A DNA stretch of 32,917 nucleotides from an uncultured Collinsella sp. (lineage in GTDB: Bacteria; Actinomycetota; Coriobacteriia; Coriobacteriales; Coriobacteriaceae). The position numbers and the translations under genes were made by a program. Each line of letters starts with the position of its first letter. Positions within the stretch are counted from its first letter, which is position 1. Location: NCBI GenBank assembly GCA_902479065.1, contig CABSNM010000019.1, forward strand, positions 1 through 32,917, given 5' to 3'. The notes under the pieces were generated by a model that did no database searches, was not told where the DNA came from, and saw nothing but the letters and a program-made list of their open reading frames with translations. Positions 23,046 through 30,835 of this stretch are shown one piece after another.

Positions 23046-24422
23046 ATGCGCCAAAACGGATCTAACTTAAACGGGCGCTCGGGTGCGCGTCCGACGGCGC
23101 GCCGCGACCTGGGGCAGCTGCCCAGCGGCCAGCGCAAGCGTCGCCGTAAGCCCGGCGCGATGTACCTCAACCATAGCCGTGGGTTTAGCGACCGCAGCGC
23201 TCGCATCGGCAACAGCCGCACGCCCCGTCGTTCGTCTCGCCTGCCCTATGCGCTCATCGCCGTGGGTTGCGCGCTCGTACTGTTTATCGCTGCCGTCGTG
23301 GGCTACGTCAACCGCAGCGTGGATGTCGTCCTCAACGGCCAGGAGACTGCGGTGCGCGTCGGCTCTACGCTGCAAAATCTCATCGACGATCAGGAGCTGA
23401 CCGATGCCTACGACGCCGGGGACCTGCTGGCCGTTGACGACAGCGTGCTGACCCGCCATGGCGGCGAAAAGCTGTCGGTAAAGGTGGACGGCAAGCGCAT
23501 AAAACAGGGCAAGTGGAAAAGCCGCGAGCTTACGGGCGGCGAGAAGGTGACGGTCAAGGACGGCCGCGACACGTACGAGAAGCACGAGGTCCAGGCGACG
23601 GTTATCGAGCCCAAGCTCAAGGTCGAGGGCACGGGTGCCATCGAGTACGTCAAGACGTGGGGTATCCAGGGTCGCTCCGAGGTGTGGGTCGGCGAGCAAT
23701 CGGGCAAGACGCAGGACCGCGGCGAGGTCGTGCCCGCCACCGATTGCGTGGTCGAGTGCGCGAGCGTGGCGCCCAAGGGCAACGAAAAGTACGTGGCGCT
23801 GACGTTTGATGAGGGCCCGAGCGGAGCGACCAAGCAGATCTTGCAAGTACTCAAGGAAAAGGGCGTCACCGCGACGTTCTTCCTGTCGGGCGATGCGGCC
23901 GAGGCCTCGCCCGCCACGGCCAAGGCGATTGTCGATGCCGGCTGCGAGGTCGGTTCCAACAGCTACCGCGACGAGTCGCTCAAGGGCCAGGAACGCGATG
24001 CGGTGCGCGAGCAGGTTTCGAAGGGCACCGAGGCGATCAAGTCCGCGACCGGCGTGAAGACGATGCTTTTGCGTGCTCCCTACGCAGCCTTTGACGAGCA
24101 AAACTGGATTGATGCGATGGACCTGGTGTCTGCCGTGGTCTCGTGGAATATCGATTCGGGCGACTGGCTGCTCAACGGTGCCGACGAGCAGGTCTCGACG
24201 GTGCTCGATTCGGTGACGCCAGGCAACATTGTGCTGCTGACCGATAACGATAAGTGCGCCGAGCAGACGCTCGAGGCGCTGCCGCAGATTATCGACGGGC
24301 TTATCGCCGACGGCTACAAAATCGTGACGTTGAGCGATCTGGTCAAGACGGACGCATCGCTGAGCAAAAAGCTCACCTCGCTGACGAAGGTCACCATGCC
24401 CAAAAACGCCGTGTTCCCCTAG
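23046..24422 (+). CDS. membrane-anchored polysaccharide-deacetylase-fold protein with degenerate active site
   Basis: 458 residues. A very basic cytoplasmic N-terminus (1-65) and one membrane helix (~66-88) lead to an outer stem (~90-235). That stem includes a DUF348/ubiquitin-like stretch (VDVVLNGQETAVRVGSTLQNLI). A NodB domain follows (~248-435). The fold is recognisable (ALTFDEGPSG, RAPYAAFDEQNW, WNIDSGDWL), but the catalytic metal residues are not kept. Motif 1 is TFDEGP instead of TFDDGP (E256). Motif 2, normally HSxxH, is NSYRD (N305, D309). Motif 5, normally LLHD, is LLTD (T399). Metal-dependent deacetylation of peptidoglycan is therefore unlikely by the usual mechanism. It could bind cell-wall sugar or have a new activity. 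GGGGGAGGG precedes the ATG. Confidence 0.85.
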   Translation: MRQNGSNLNGRSGARPTARRDLGQLPSGQRKRRRKPGAMYLNHSRGFSDRSARIGNSRTPRRSSRLPYALIAVGCALVLFIAAVVGYVNRSVDVVLNGQETAVRVGSTLQNLIDDQELTDAYDAGDLLAVDDSVLTRHGGEKLSVKVDGKRIKQGKWKSRELTGGEKVTVKDGRDTYEKHEVQATVIEPKLKVEGTGAIEYVKTWGIQGRSEVWVGEQSGKTQDRGEVVPATDCVVECASVAPKGNEKYVALTFDEGPSGATKQILQVLKEKGVTATFFLSGDAAEASPATAKAIVDAGCEVGSNSYRDESLKGQERDAVREQVSKGTEAIKSATGVKTMLLRAPYAAFDEQNWIDAMDLVSAVVSWNIDSGDWLLNGADEQVSTVLDSVTPGNIVLLTDNDKCAEQTLEALPQIIDGLIADGYKIVTLSDLVKTDASLSKKLTSLTKVTMPKNAVFP

Positions 24423-24449
24423 CTCGCCGAAGATGATGACACCACAGAC

Positions 24450-24478
24450 TAGTCATTTAAGAACGTCCCCAATGACTA
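24450..24478. repeat. inverted repeat after the deacetylase-like gene
   Basis: TAGTCATT (24450-24457) and AATGACTA (24471-24478) flank a 13-base loop containing gaacgtcccc. There is no T-run. It lies 28 bases after the stop and may be a 3'-end hairpin or part of a dispersed repeat. Confidence 0.45.
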
Positions 24479-24552
24479 TGTTACGGATGCGTCAGCGTTT
24501 GGTATGCCTGCGATGTGCGACGCATAAATTTGGCGCCACGGCGCGATGCTGA

Positions 24553-24561
24553 TGCTATAGT
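24553..24561 (+). promoter_or_regulatory. extended -10 promoter of the MgtE-like/Nramp-like operon
   Basis: TGCTATAGT combines the TGn extension with TATAGT (5/6). The best upstream hexamer, TTGGCG, is 20 bases away and weak. Transcription from about 24568 would give a leader of roughly 205 bases, unusually long for this window. Another inverted repeat (atgcgtc 24487-24493, gacgcat 24519-24525) lies upstream. Confidence 0.45.
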
Positions 24562-24567
24562 TACTGC

Positions 24568-24772
24568 GGATAACGAGGGTCAAGAGAAAGGTTGCAGGTG
24601 AAATCCAAACCTCGACCATACAGTCGATGACCCCATGCAGGTGCTTCTTGCGCATGCACGGGGTGTGAGCGCCGAGCGGCGTGCCGCCCGCGCATGCGTA
24701 TACATATCTAAAAGTCCACGGATGGCGTGCCGGCATGGCCGCAGTCCGAAGGGATGATGATGGGGAGCACCA
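24568..24772 (+). ncRNA. structured 5' leader with mutually exclusive helices, candidate riboswitch
   Basis: A closing helix GGGTCA (24577-24582)/TGACCC (24628-24633) encloses two hairpins: AGGTT 24589-24593 with AACCT 24608-24612, and CGAC 24613-24616 with GTCG 24623-24626. This makes a three-way junction. The right strand of the closing helix shares the bases ACCC with the left arm of a downstream hairpin (ACCCCATGCA 24630-24639 with TGCACGGGGT 24655-24664, 9/10), so the two cannot form together. The GC-rich rest (24671-24700) can form more stems. I see none of the conserved M-box, yybP-ykoY or ydaO sequence blocks. The gene context suggests magnesium as a ligand; this is inference. Confidence 0.4.
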
Positions 24773-26617
24773 GTGAATTATCTGAGTGAGATGCTCAAAC
24801 TGCCGGTCTTGGACGTCGACGGCGAAAAGCTCGGCGTCGTGAACGATTTTGGCATTGCTACCGGCGAAGTTTTTCCGCACGTGACGTCGCTCGCGTTTCG
24901 CGGACCCGGCAAGACGCCGTTTATGATCAGCTGGCGCAAATGGGTCGACCGTATCGACGAGACGGGTGTGCACCTTAAGTCGCCGGCCACCGAAATCCGT
25001 TTTTCGTACCTGCAGCCGACCGAACTCTTGCTCGCCCGCGACGTGCTCAACAAGCAGATTGTCGACACGCAGGGCATGAAGGTCGTGCGCGTAAACGACA
25101 TCAAGTTTTCCATGTCGGGCGAAAATCAGCTGCGCCTGCTGGGCGCCGAAGTTGGCGCTCGCGGTCTGCTGCGCGCGATCAGCCCCGCACTCGAGCATGT
25201 CGTCGAGGGCTTTATGAAGCACCTGGGCAAACCGCTCGGCGAGGATATCATCGCCTGGTCCTACATGGACCTGCTCGACCGTTCGACTAAAAACATCCAG
25301 CTGTCGGTGTCGCACAAGACGCTCGGCGAGCTGCACCCTGCCGACATTGCCGACATTATCGAGCAGCTCGACCCGCGCCTGCGTGCGCAGGTGTTCGCGC
25401 AGCTCGACACCGCCCAGGCCGCCGAGGCCATCTCGGAGTTCGACGATGACGAGCTTATGACCGAGATGCTCGAGGGCCTGTCCGATACGGACGCATCGTC
25501 GATGCTGGCCATGATGGACCCGGACGACGCCGCCGACCTGATCGACGAGCTCGATTACGAGAAGGCCGAGAAGCTTCTGCGCCTGATGGGCGTTCAGGAG
25601 GAGAAGGCGATTCGTAACCTGCTGGGCTATGAGGACAACACTGCCGGTCGTATCATGACCTCGGAGTTTGTCTCCCTGCCCGCCACGGCGACGGTCGGTG
25701 ACGCCATCGAGGCGATTCGCAAGCTCGACGAGGACTTCGAGAGCGTCTATTACGTCTATACCGAGGACCCGAGCGGCATGCTCACCGGCGTGCTTTCGCT
25801 GCGCACGCTGATCGTAGCCGACCGCGACGCCACGCTGGGCCAGTTGGCCTATCGCGACCTGGTTTATGTGTCGCCCGACGACGACCAGGAAGACGTAACG
25901 GACGAGATGACCAAGTACGACCTGGTTGCCATCCCCGTTTGCGACGAGAACCGTCACATCTTGGGTATCGTGACCTTTGACGACGCCATGGACGTTATCG
26001 CCGAGGAGCACCAGGAGGACCTGCAGATCGCAGGCGTCGGCTCGGGCGATAGCGCGTCCGACGACTCGACGAATGTGCTCAGCTGGTTTGTGCATCGCCA
26101 GTACTGGGTTGTCGTGTGGGGCATTGCCTCGTGCATCATGGCAACAGTGCTGGGGACGGCGCTGGGCTCCGCGCATTTGGTGGTGTTCCCCATGTGCGCC
26201 ATGCCGCTCGTGTTGCTGGCTGCCTCGCGCATGGTGTCGTTCGTCAAGAATTACTTCCTGGAGTACGACGGCCATGACGATGAGCCCAAGCCGTATTTGG
26301 GATTTTTCTTCCAGAGCACGGGCATGGGCCTGATTCTGTCGCTCGTGACCTACCTGTGCGCCCAGCTGGTGCGCACCGCTGCGTTCCTCGACGCGCCCAT
26401 GTTTGAAGAACAGCTCTTTACTGGCTGCTTTAACATCGCGGCCATCGTCTGCCTGATTGGCAACATGAGCGCCGTGATTTACCTGATGGTACTGTTCTGG
26501 CGTGACGAGCACGACCTCAATACGTCGGGTACCGCCATGAACGTCATTGCCGTCATGATTTCATGCGTGGCGTACTGCATCGCCGCAGTGCTGCTCACCA
26601 TGTCGGTCATGGGGTAG
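24773..26617 (+). CDS. PRC-MgtE_N-CBS protein with a non-MgtE membrane domain
   Basis: 614 residues from GTG 24773; GGGGAG lies five bases upstream. Residues ~1-140 are PRC-barrel-like (MLKLPVLDVDGEKLGVVNDFGI). Residues ~180-280 are an MgtE_N superhelical domain (LHPADIADIIEQLDPRLRAQVFAQLD, MDPDDAADLIDELDYEKAEKLL). A CBS pair spans ~285-415 (TAGRIMTSEFVSLP...YDLVAIPVCDENRHILGIVTFDDAMDVI). Residues ~437-614 hold about five helices, but the conserved pore sequences of true MgtE channels (GGNxGxQ and the DPA region) are missing. It is thus a Mg2+-sensor-like cytoplasmic half joined to a different membrane part, and probably regulates or assists the Nramp-type carrier encoded directly downstream. 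Confidence 0.87.
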   Translation: MNYLSEMLKLPVLDVDGEKLGVVNDFGIATGEVFPHVTSLAFRGPGKTPFMISWRKWVDRIDETGVHLKSPATEIRFSYLQPTELLLARDVLNKQIVDTQGMKVVRVNDIKFSMSGENQLRLLGAEVGARGLLRAISPALEHVVEGFMKHLGKPLGEDIIAWSYMDLLDRSTKNIQLSVSHKTLGELHPADIADIIEQLDPRLRAQVFAQLDTAQAAEAISEFDDDELMTEMLEGLSDTDASSMLAMMDPDDAADLIDELDYEKAEKLLRLMGVQEEKAIRNLLGYEDNTAGRIMTSEFVSLPATATVGDAIEAIRKLDEDFESVYYVYTEDPSGMLTGVLSLRTLIVADRDATLGQLAYRDLVYVSPDDDQEDVTDEMTKYDLVAIPVCDENRHILGIVTFDDAMDVIAEEHQEDLQIAGVGSGDSASDDSTNVLSWFVHRQYWVVVWGIASCIMATVLGTALGSAHLVVFPMCAMPLVLLAASRMVSFVKNYFLEYDGHDDEPKPYLGFFFQSTGMGLILSLVTYLCAQLVRTAAFLDAPMFEEQLFTGCFNIAAIVCLIGNMSAVIYLMVLFWRDEHDLNTSGTAMNVIAVMISCVAYCIAAVLLTMSVMG

Positions 26618-26625
26618 GTGGTCGC

Positions 26626-27888
26626 GTGCAAAACACGAAGCAAATGGTGAGCACCAAGCAAAAGCTGACCGCCGCGGCCATCTTTGGCGCCATGGGCCCT
26701 GGCCTTCTGGCGGCGCTTTCGGGCAATGACGCCGGCGGCATCGCCACGTATTCCAGCGCCGGTGCCAGCTATGGCTACAAAATGCTGTGGATGCTTCCCG
26801 TCATGACCGTGCTGCTTATCGTGACGCAGGAGACTGCGGCGCGTTGCGGCTGCGTCACAGGCAAGGGCCTGGCGTCGCTCATCCGCGAGCGCTTTGGCGT
26901 GCGCAGGAGCGTGCTGGCCATGGCGGCGCTGCTGATCGCCAATACGGCCGTGACCATTTCGGAGTTTGCGGGTATCGCGAGCGGCCTTGCCCTCTTTGGT
27001 GTGCCGGCGAGCATCTCGGTGCCGCTGGTGGCGCTGCTGGTTTGGATGCTTACCATGTCGGGCAGCTTCCAGCGCATCGAGAAGATTCTGCTGCTGGTGA
27101 GCTGCGTGTTTGTGACCTACATTGTCGCTGCATTTATGGCTGGTCCCAGCTGGGGCGAGGTGGCGGTCGACCTGGTTGTGCCCAACATCCAAAACGACCC
27201 CAGCTACGTGTCGCTTGTGGTCGCAACGATCGGTACCACCATCGCGCCGTGGATGATCTTCTTGGCGCAGAACAACGTGGTCGATAAGAATGCGGGCGAG
27301 GACGATATCGTGCTGCAGCGCATCGACACCGTGAGCGGCTCGATTGCCGCCGATGTCATCGCCGGCTTTATTATCATCACGACCGGTACGGTGTTGTTCC
27401 CTGCGGGCATTCAGATTAGCGACGCTGCCGATGCCGCCCGCGCATTGGAGCCTATCGCGGGCCAGTGGTCCACGGTGCTGTTTGCCTCGGGCCTGGTCGC
27501 GGCGAGCTTCTTGGCCGCCTGTGTGCTGCCAGGCGTTACGTCCAGCGCCATCTGCGAGGCATTTGGCTGGGAGCGCGGTGCCGATCGCAGCTGGGACGAG
27601 GCCCCGGTCTATCGCGGCATCATTACGGCCATCATCGGCATCTCTGCCGTGCTGGTGCTCATGCCCGGCGTCGACCTGTTCCAGATTATGATGACCTCGC
27701 AGGTCATCAACGGCGTGCTGTTGCCCGTGGTTTTGGTGTTCCAGGTGGTTATTGCCGCCGATCGTCACATTATGGGCGCCAACCGCAACGGCCGCGTATG
27801 GAACGTGCTCACTTGGGCGACAATCGGCGTGATTACGGTGCTGACGGTCGTTATGTTTGTGCTGCAAGCGATGGGCTACAGCGCTTAA
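26626..27888 (+). CDS. Nramp-related transporter, probably Mg2+ (NRMT type)
   Basis: 420 residues from GTG 26626, chosen for AGGTGG just upstream; ATG 26644 is the alternative (414). About eleven helices have the SLC11/Nramp fold (GPGLLAALSGNDAGG, SYGYKMLWMLPVM). The two metal-site motifs differ from manganese/iron Nramps. TM1 DPGN is DAGG (D35 kept, N replaced by G38). TM6 MPH is APW (A207, W209), so the soft methionine ligand and the histidine are lost. The same kind of change defines the Nramp-related magnesium transporters, one of which has been studied in Eggerthella lenta, a fellow coriobacterium. It starts eight bases after the MgtE_N/CBS gene and shares its leader. Substrate is inferred. 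Confidence 0.85.
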   Translation: MQNTKQMVSTKQKLTAAAIFGAMGPGLLAALSGNDAGGIATYSSAGASYGYKMLWMLPVMTVLLIVTQETAARCGCVTGKGLASLIRERFGVRRSVLAMAALLIANTAVTISEFAGIASGLALFGVPASISVPLVALLVWMLTMSGSFQRIEKILLLVSCVFVTYIVAAFMAGPSWGEVAVDLVVPNIQNDPSYVSLVVATIGTTIAPWMIFLAQNNVVDKNAGEDDIVLQRIDTVSGSIAADVIAGFIIITTGTVLFPAGIQISDAADAARALEPIAGQWSTVLFASGLVAASFLAACVLPGVTSSAICEAFGWERGADRSWDEAPVYRGIITAIIGISAVLVLMPGVDLFQIMMTSQVINGVLLPVVLVFQVVIAADRHIMGANRNGRVWNVLTWATIGVITVLTVVMFVLQAMGYSA

Positions 27889-27906
27889 CGCCCACTTTCG
27901 CTTCCG

Positions 27907-27941
27907 AACAGGCCGCAGCGATGGGCTGCGGCCTGTTTTTT
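27907..27941 (+). terminator. intrinsic terminator of the magnesium-transport operon
   Basis: A perfect 13-bp stem (aacaggccgcagc 27907-27919, gctgcggcctgtt 27925-27937), loop gatgg, then six T at 27936-27941. It is the best textbook terminator in the window, 19 bases after the stop codon. Confidence 0.92.
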
Positions 27942-27970
27942 GTCTGCTATAGGGCGTTAGTTATATGGCA

Positions 27971-28200
27971 GTGGGCAAAAAATGCCAAATATGAGTACTG
28001 TTGCTAGGTGAATAGCATTTATATCCAAGAAGATAATGAACATAACCAATAGTATGTTCATTAAAATTGGCTCCAATACGCCCTAAACCAGTCAGGTTGG
28101 CTGCTTTAGGGGGCTGTAGGGGACGCTCGGACGTCATTTTGGGTGGTTTTGCCTGCTATTAAAATGGTAACAGTACTCATATTTGCCCTTTTTTGCCCAC
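27971..28200. repeat. hairpin element E (230 bp, 32-bp terminal inverted repeats)
   Basis: GTGGGCAAAAAA...GAGTACTGTT at 27971-28002 is complementary to 28169-28200 with two mismatches. The inside is AT-rich compared with the genes. It holds two further stems: a perfect 10-bp one (aatgaacata 28035-28044, tatgttcatt 28053-28062) and ccctaaa/tttaggg (28081-28087, 28105-28111). AATAGCA and its complement also pair just inside the ends. It has no reading frame of note. The ends share no sequence with elements A-D. It lies between two convergent genes. Confidence 0.85.
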
Positions 28201-28371
28201 AGACCTTTGAGGTTGCAGCGAAAAGGGCTTGTTTTGATTGTTTGGGGCAGGCGCGAGGCGCGGAAACGATGTCTGGAGCGGCGGAGCGGCTTGGAATTCA
28301 TCCGTAGAGGTCTTCATTGGTTGCGCCAGGAGTGCCTTCAGATGCCGGTACAAAAGGAGCGTTCCTAACTG
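28201..28371. other. gene-free remainder of the convergent junction
   Basis: Between element E and the next hairpin I find no convincing gene, promoter or repeat. A 61-codon open frame exists but begins at a non-ATG codon inside element E and has no family features. Confidence 0.5.
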
Positions 28372-28409
28372 CCGGAGGGGGCGTCGGTTGTGGCCGACGC
28401 CCCCTCCGG
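28372..28409. terminator. perfect 16-bp hairpin downstream of the acyltransferase gene
   Basis: ccggagggggcgtcgg (28372-28387) and its exact complement (28394-28409) with loop ttgtgg. It is 23 bases past the minus-strand stop. No T-run follows on either strand, so termination may rely on the hairpin alone or on Rho; it could work in both directions. Confidence 0.65.
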
Positions 28410-28432
28410 GTGCAAGCGGATTTGACAGTGTG

Positions 28433-30649
28433 TTACTTGTCGGTGCCTAGCTTGTGCGGTTTGTAGGCGAGCGCGTTGACGAGTGCGTCGGCGGCGGACT
28501 TGACGGCCGCCGGTTGCGGATCGTTAACGTGGTCCTCGGGATGCACGGGCAGGTCCTTCTTGACGGCATCGTGGATGAGCTTAAGGTACTCGGCCACGCC
28601 CGCGTTCGAAAGGTGCGTGCCGTCGCCGTCGAACAGATCGTTGCGGTTGGCGCTATATCCGTACCAGTCGATAACGCGCACGTTTTTATAGCGCGTGGCG
28701 GCGTTGGCGATGGCCTGATTGGTGGCGCCGACCCATGGCTGCGGGCTGCGCGTGTTTACAAATACGACGGTGCGCTGATTGCCGGCATCGGCCATGATGG
28801 CGTCAATCTGGGCATCGGTCACCAGGCCGTTGGTGCCCAGCGCAAAGACTACGATCTTGCCGGCGAGGTTCTGCTGGATATAACCCTCAAATGTTGTGCG
28901 GCCCGCATCGAACTGGCGGCCCTTTTCGGCATCGATGTGACTGTGGGGGAACACGCCGTCAAAGGAATCGACGGCGCGCAGCGACACGGAGTCGCCGATC
29001 ATCAGCAGGTCGTAGGATCCGTCGGGGAAGCCGTCGTTGTCCTTGTCGGTGTCATCGGCCGCCTGCTGGTCCTGGGGTTTTGCATTTTTGGCTTCTTTGT
29101 TTAGGATTTCGGCGCCCTCGCCGCTCAGCGCGGATGTGTCGGGCACAAAGACCAGACCACCCAGCGCCACGACAAGCACGACGCCGCAAACGGCGCACAC
29201 GGGAATATGCGCGCGCACCCAGCTTGCGGGCGTGGTGGTGCCTTCGCGGAGCTCGGAAACGGTGCGTCCAAAGGCGCCCTTCCTAAACGGCGTCTCGATA
29301 AAGCGATAGGAGCACTCGGCTACGGCGACCACCACAAGTACCTGCAAGATGTACTGCCACCAGGGCGTATCGCTGATGTTGGCGACCGGGTTCATGAGCA
29401 GCAGCAGTGGATAGTGCCACAGGTAGATGCTGTACGAGCGCTTGCCGACCCATACGAGCGGCTCGGCGGACAGCGCGCGGGCAATCATTCCCTGGGGCTG
29501 CACGCAGGCTGCGATGACCATGAGCGTGAGGATGGAGCATAACAGCGTGCCGCCGCGATACTGGAACGCGGTGTAGCCGTTGGTGAGCGCGACCATGGCG
29601 GCAAGGCCAACCAGACCTACGACGCCCAAGACATCGATGGATGCGGGCGAGGACCAAAAGCGCACGAGGGCGCTCGGCTGTGTCGGGGCGGTATCGGCTG
29701 AGTCGTCGACCTTCTTGCCAGGCTTGCCCTCGGCGTTCTTGCCGTGTTTGGCGGCGCTAGCCAGGCGATTGAGCCCCAAACGATGAGCGAGACGCACCGG
29801 CGCCAGGTCGCGATCGGGGATAAAGGCCATCCAGGCACCCAGCAGCAGCGAGAACACGCGGGTGTCGGTGCCGTAGTACACGCGGCTAGGGTCGGCGGCG
29901 GGGTTGTAAAGCACCATCATGGCGAGGGCAGATGCCGCGGCAAGGCCCAGAACCACGCGGCGCGTGTTGGGCTTGCTCACATGCATGGATACCATGGCAA
30001 ACAGCAGTGGCGGCCAAATCAGGTAGAACTGTTCCTCGATGGCAAGCGACCAAAAGTGCGTGAGCGGCGAGGGGTCGCCCAGAGCATTGAAGTACGAGAC
30101 GTTTTGGGCAATCTGCCACCAGTTATTAAAGAACAGCAGCGACGGCAGGATGTCGGGGCGCATCTTGGTGAGCATCACATGGTTAAAGACGGTGCACAGC
30201 GCGCAAGTCACCACTACGACGGTCACCACGGCGGGGAACAGGCGGCGGATACGGCGGATCCAGAAGTTCTTGAGGTCGATGCGGCCGGTCTTTGACACCT
30301 CGTTGATGAGTAGACGCGTGATCAGATAGCCCGAGAGCACAAAGAAGATCGTGACGCCGAGCAGGCCGCCCTGAGCCCACGTGAGGTTGAGGTGATAGAG
30401 CACCACCGCGACGACGGCGAGCGTGCGCAGACCGTCGAGGGCGGGGATATAGCGAGATTTGGGGCGCGTGGGCGCCTGTTCCTTTGCGGCGCTGTTGGTG
30501 CGGGCATCCTTGTTGGTGGGCGCGCGATGAGAGCCTGCGACGTGGCGTGGCTCGGTGGCTTGTCGGTTAGCGCGCGAACGTTCGCGCGGCGCTTGTTGAT
30601 CGCTTGCGTGACGTGAACTGCGCGAGCTCGATCGCGGGAATTGTTCCAT
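28433..30649 (-). CDS. OafA/YrhL-type membrane acyltransferase with C-terminal SGNH domain
   Basis: 738 residues. A basic, Ser/Arg-rich, probably disordered N-terminus (1-65) precedes an acyltransferase-3 membrane domain of ten or more helices. Its conserved residues include ALDGLRTLAVVAVVLYHLN (H86) and WSLAIEEQFYLIWP. An extracytoplasmic SGNH hydrolase-like domain follows (~545-738), with the block I motif MIGDSVSLR and the block V motif DGTHLSNAG (Asp and His). Proteins of this plan O-acetylate cell-surface glycans: peptidoglycan (OatA), O-antigen or teichoic acid. With no glycan cluster nearby the acceptor is open. Peptidoglycan O-acetylation, which confers lysozyme resistance, is a fair first guess. 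It diverges from the ribokinase operon. Confidence 0.92.
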   Translation of the reverse strand: MEQFPRSSSRSSRHASDQQAPRERSRANRQATEPRHVAGSHRAPTNKDARTNSAAKEQAPTRPKSRYIPALDGLRTLAVVAVVLYHLNLTWAQGGLLGVTIFFVLSGYLITRLLINEVSKTGRIDLKNFWIRRIRRLFPAVVTVVVVTCALCTVFNHVMLTKMRPDILPSLLFFNNWWQIAQNVSYFNALGDPSPLTHFWSLAIEEQFYLIWPPLLFAMVSMHVSKPNTRRVVLGLAAASALAMMVLYNPAADPSRVYYGTDTRVFSLLLGAWMAFIPDRDLAPVRLAHRLGLNRLASAAKHGKNAEGKPGKKVDDSADTAPTQPSALVRFWSSPASIDVLGVVGLVGLAAMVALTNGYTAFQYRGGTLLCSILTLMVIAACVQPQGMIARALSAEPLVWVGKRSYSIYLWHYPLLLLMNPVANISDTPWWQYILQVLVVVAVAECSYRFIETPFRKGAFGRTVSELREGTTTPASWVRAHIPVCAVCGVVLVVALGGLVFVPDTSALSGEGAEILNKEAKNAKPQDQQAADDTDKDNDGFPDGSYDLLMIGDSVSLRAVDSFDGVFPHSHIDAEKGRQFDAGRTTFEGYIQQNLAGKIVVFALGTNGLVTDAQIDAIMADAGNQRTVVFVNTRSPQPWVGATNQAIANAATRYKNVRVIDWYGYSANRNDLFDGDGTHLSNAGVAEYLKLIHDAVKKDLPVHPEDHVNDPQPAAVKSAADALVNALAYKPHKLGTDK

Positions 30650-30835
30650 AAAACATCATCCAATGACGAGAATAATCGGCACGTCTTCATTGTAACCGCC
30701 TGCTCCTGTGAATGCTTGCTGCCGGCGCAAGCTCAAGCGCGCGTCCACATCAAAGTGAACTAAAGTTATAGAGGTGCGAGAGCGCACGATTGACGGCCGA
30801 CAGCGGGTGCGGAGCCCGCGGACGAGGAGGTTTCC

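Noticed and set aside
24568..24772. M-box (ykoK) magnesium riboswitch
   Set aside because: The conserved M-box sequence blocks and helix order are not visible; only the gene context fits.
28183..28368. 61-codon plus-strand open frame after element E
   Set aside because: It begins at a non-ATG codon inside the inverted repeat, has no ribosome-binding site, and has no recognisable protein features.
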